The notes beneath the pieces are model-generated. The model was given only the letters and a program-made list of their open reading frames with translations. It was not told where the DNA came from and ran no database searches. This document shows, in pieces, positions 62,848-64,000 of a stretch of 64,000 bases of DNA. How positions within the stretch are numbered: the stretch's first letter is position 1; every line of letters starts with the position of its first letter. Source of the DNA: Noviherbaspirillum sp. Root189 (GTDB lineage Bacteria > Pseudomonadota > Gammaproteobacteria > Burkholderiales > Burkholderiaceae_D). The position numbers and the translations under genes are program-made. The stretch spans positions 297,270-361,269 of the forward strand of contig NZ_LMHZ01000056.1 in the NCBI RefSeq assembly GCF_001428545.1, given 5' to 3'.

Positions 62848-63795
62848 ATGACAGCCACCGATACCTCAGCCCAAAGCATGCCGCGCTTTTGCGGCATCCC
62901 TACATTCATGCGCACCCCCCTGGCCGCGCATCCAAGCGAGATCGACATCGGCATTGCGGGCGTGCCCTACGACGGGGGGGTGACCGCACGTGCAGGTGCG
63001 CGTTACGGCCCGCGCGAGATTCGCAACATGTCTTCGCTGACACGCGCCATTCATCACGTGACCGGATTTAATCCATTTTCCACCTGTCGCATCGGCGATG
63101 TTGGCGATGTTCCCTTTTCCAATCTCTATGAAGTCGAACAGGCCCATGACGACATTCGCCGCTTCCTGACCCCATTTTTTGCAAGTGGGAAAAAGATGCT
63201 GATTGCCGGCGGCGACCACTCGATCACCTACCCGGTGTTTCAGGCGATGCAACCGGCCCGACCGCTGGGCATGGTTCACATCGACGCGCACACGGATACC
63301 TGGGACAGCTTCGCGGGCTCCAAATTCACCCATGGCTCCCCGTTCAGGCGTGCGGTCGAAGCCGGACTACTTGATCCCAAGCGTACTATCCAGATTGGCA
63401 TCCGTGGCGCGCAAAACTCAGACTCGGGATGGCGGTATTCCCTTGACTCCGGAATGCGCGTTGTTTTCATTGAAGAGTTCGATCGCATTGGGGTCGATGC
63501 AGTCATCGCGGAAGCCAGACGTGTAGTGGGAGATGGGCCGGCGTATCTTTCCATGGACGTTGACGGACTTGATCCTGTTTTTGCACCGGGCACCGGTACG
63601 CCGGAAATCGGCGGCCTGACCACGCGCGAAACCCTGCAACTGATCCGTGGACTCGATGGGCTCGATCTTTTGGCCGCCGACGTCGTGGAAGTCGCACCGC
63701 CCTATGATCCAAGCGGAAATACGGCACTGCTCGGCGCTACGCTAATGTATGAAGCTTTGTGCCTGTTGGCGGCGAGCTACTGTAGTGGAAAGTAA
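62848..63795 (+). CDS. Ureohydrolase (agmatinase/guanidinobutyrase family)
   Basis: A 315-residue manganese ureohydrolase. Metal motifs are GGDHS (121-125), DAHTD (146-150) and SMDVDGLDP (near 234). The fold-typical ends are GVPYDGGVTARAGARYGPRE and GLTTRETLQLIRGLDG. It would release urea from agmatine or a guanidino acid such as guanidinobutyrate or guanidinopropionate. No arginase-specific substrate motif settles which. It is 8 bp after the XRE-cupin gene and ends the visible operon. With the amidase and DUF1989 gene it suggests complete use of a guanidino substrate. Confidence 0.9.
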   Translation: MTATDTSAQSMPRFCGIPTFMRTPLAAHPSEIDIGIAGVPYDGGVTARAGARYGPREIRNMSSLTRAIHHVTGFNPFSTCRIGDVGDVPFSNLYEVEQAHDDIRRFLTPFFASGKKMLIAGGDHSITYPVFQAMQPARPLGMVHIDAHTDTWDSFAGSKFTHGSPFRRAVEAGLLDPKRTIQIGIRGAQNSDSGWRYSLDSGMRVVFIEEFDRIGVDAVIAEARRVVGDGPAYLSMDVDGLDPVFAPGTGTPEIGGLTTRETLQLIRGLDGLDLLAADVVEVAPPYDPSGNTALLGATLMYEALCLLAASYCSGK

Positions 63796-64000
63796 TTTTA
63801 AGTACACCTACCGCGCCAGTAAGAAAGTTTGTCTAATCAATTAGGGCTTCGCTGAACAAGTCCATGTTGGGGACCTGCCTCGTCGAATTTCCCTGCCTTG
63901 CCCGAACCGCCAAACGCCGCGAGCATGAGTGAGCTTTTAGGCTAGATGCGCGGAGGACATTAAAAGAAGGACTGCGATGCTGGATGGGAAGGAGGCGCTG
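63796..64000. other. Window end: possible insertion-sequence edge and next reading frame
   Basis: The segment gggcttcgctgaacaagtcc (63844-63863) resembles the left ends of IS5-type elements. After a further 110 bp an ATG at 63976, with AAGGA upstream, opens a frame (MLDGKEAL) that runs off the edge. Either a transposase or the next gene. Too little sequence remains to decide. Confidence 0.25.

Noticed and set aside
1..64000. CRISPR arrays, tRNA or rRNA genes
   Set aside because: No regularly spaced direct repeats of CRISPR type and no cloverleaf or rRNA-like stretch was noticed; tRNAscan and a repeat finder would confirm.

Overview
The window looks like a chromosomal stretch of a betaproteobacterium, most likely Burkholderiales (Oxalobacteraceae or Alcaligenaceae type). 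The grounds are indirect: moderate-to-high GC coding sequence, two Bug/TctC-type periplasmic receptors, an opgD glucan gene, and many small catabolic operons each with its own regulator. There is no rRNA, tRNA or housekeeping marker, so the assignment is an inference. No CRISPR array or complete prophage was seen.

Layout. 0-9.4 kb: end of a fumarylacetoacetate-hydrolase family gene, an AraC regulator, a LysR remnant, a GntR/FCD regulator, and a complete branched-chain-type ABC importer (SBP-LivH-LivM-LivG-LivF) followed by an aldehyde dehydrogenase. 9.4-14.1 kb: decayed IS630 and IS6 pieces, an AbiEii-toxin fragment, a D-Ala-D-Ala carboxypeptidase and opgD. 14.1-25.6 kb: an unassigned catabolic cluster with two sister SDRs, two carboxymuconolactone-decarboxylase-like proteins, a TRAP transporter with two sister receptors, an N-acyl-D-amino-acid deacylase-like amidohydrolase, and LacI and MarR regulators. 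26.1-36.9 kb: an 11-gene leftward operon (Bug receptor, FabG-like SDR, NDP-forming acyl-CoA synthetase, two hot-dog hydratase subunits, cysteine-less thiolase, DUF35 protein, second SDR, MFS transporter, MarR, alpha/beta hydrolase). 37.4-47.8 kb: tcuAB with a GntR regulator, then a 3-hydroxyisobutyrate-dehydrogenase-like enzyme, aldehyde dehydrogenase, 2-hydroxyacid dehydrogenase, class II aldolase and a second Bug receptor, divergent from an IclR regulator. 48-56.3 kb: signalling and small genes (chemoreceptor, a truncated EAL gene, a diguanylate cyclase, a Fic protein, hypotheticals). 57-63.8 kb: an amino-acid-type ABC importer with an M20 amidohydrolase, a DUF1989 protein, an XRE-cupin regulator and a ureohydrolase, probably one operon for a guanidino or ureido compound.

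The most interesting material is the operon at 26.1-36.9 kb and its operators. The hydratase pair, the thiolase lacking the usual nucleophilic cysteine and the DUF35 partner look like a ChsH/Ltp2-style hydratase-aldolase module. A GTTG-N7-CAAC motif occurs three times in front of the first gene and once in front of the MarR gene inside the same operon, which suggests its regulator. Other regulator-operator pairs can be proposed by eye: LacI with AAACGTTT sites, MarR with TAGTTTCA-N2-TGAAACTA twin sites, and IclR with GTTCT-N7-AGAAC twin sites. Four decayed IS6-type pieces, two carrying an identical 16-bp terminal repeat, lie scattered through the window.

All functions are assigned from motifs and family resemblance by eye; no search was run.
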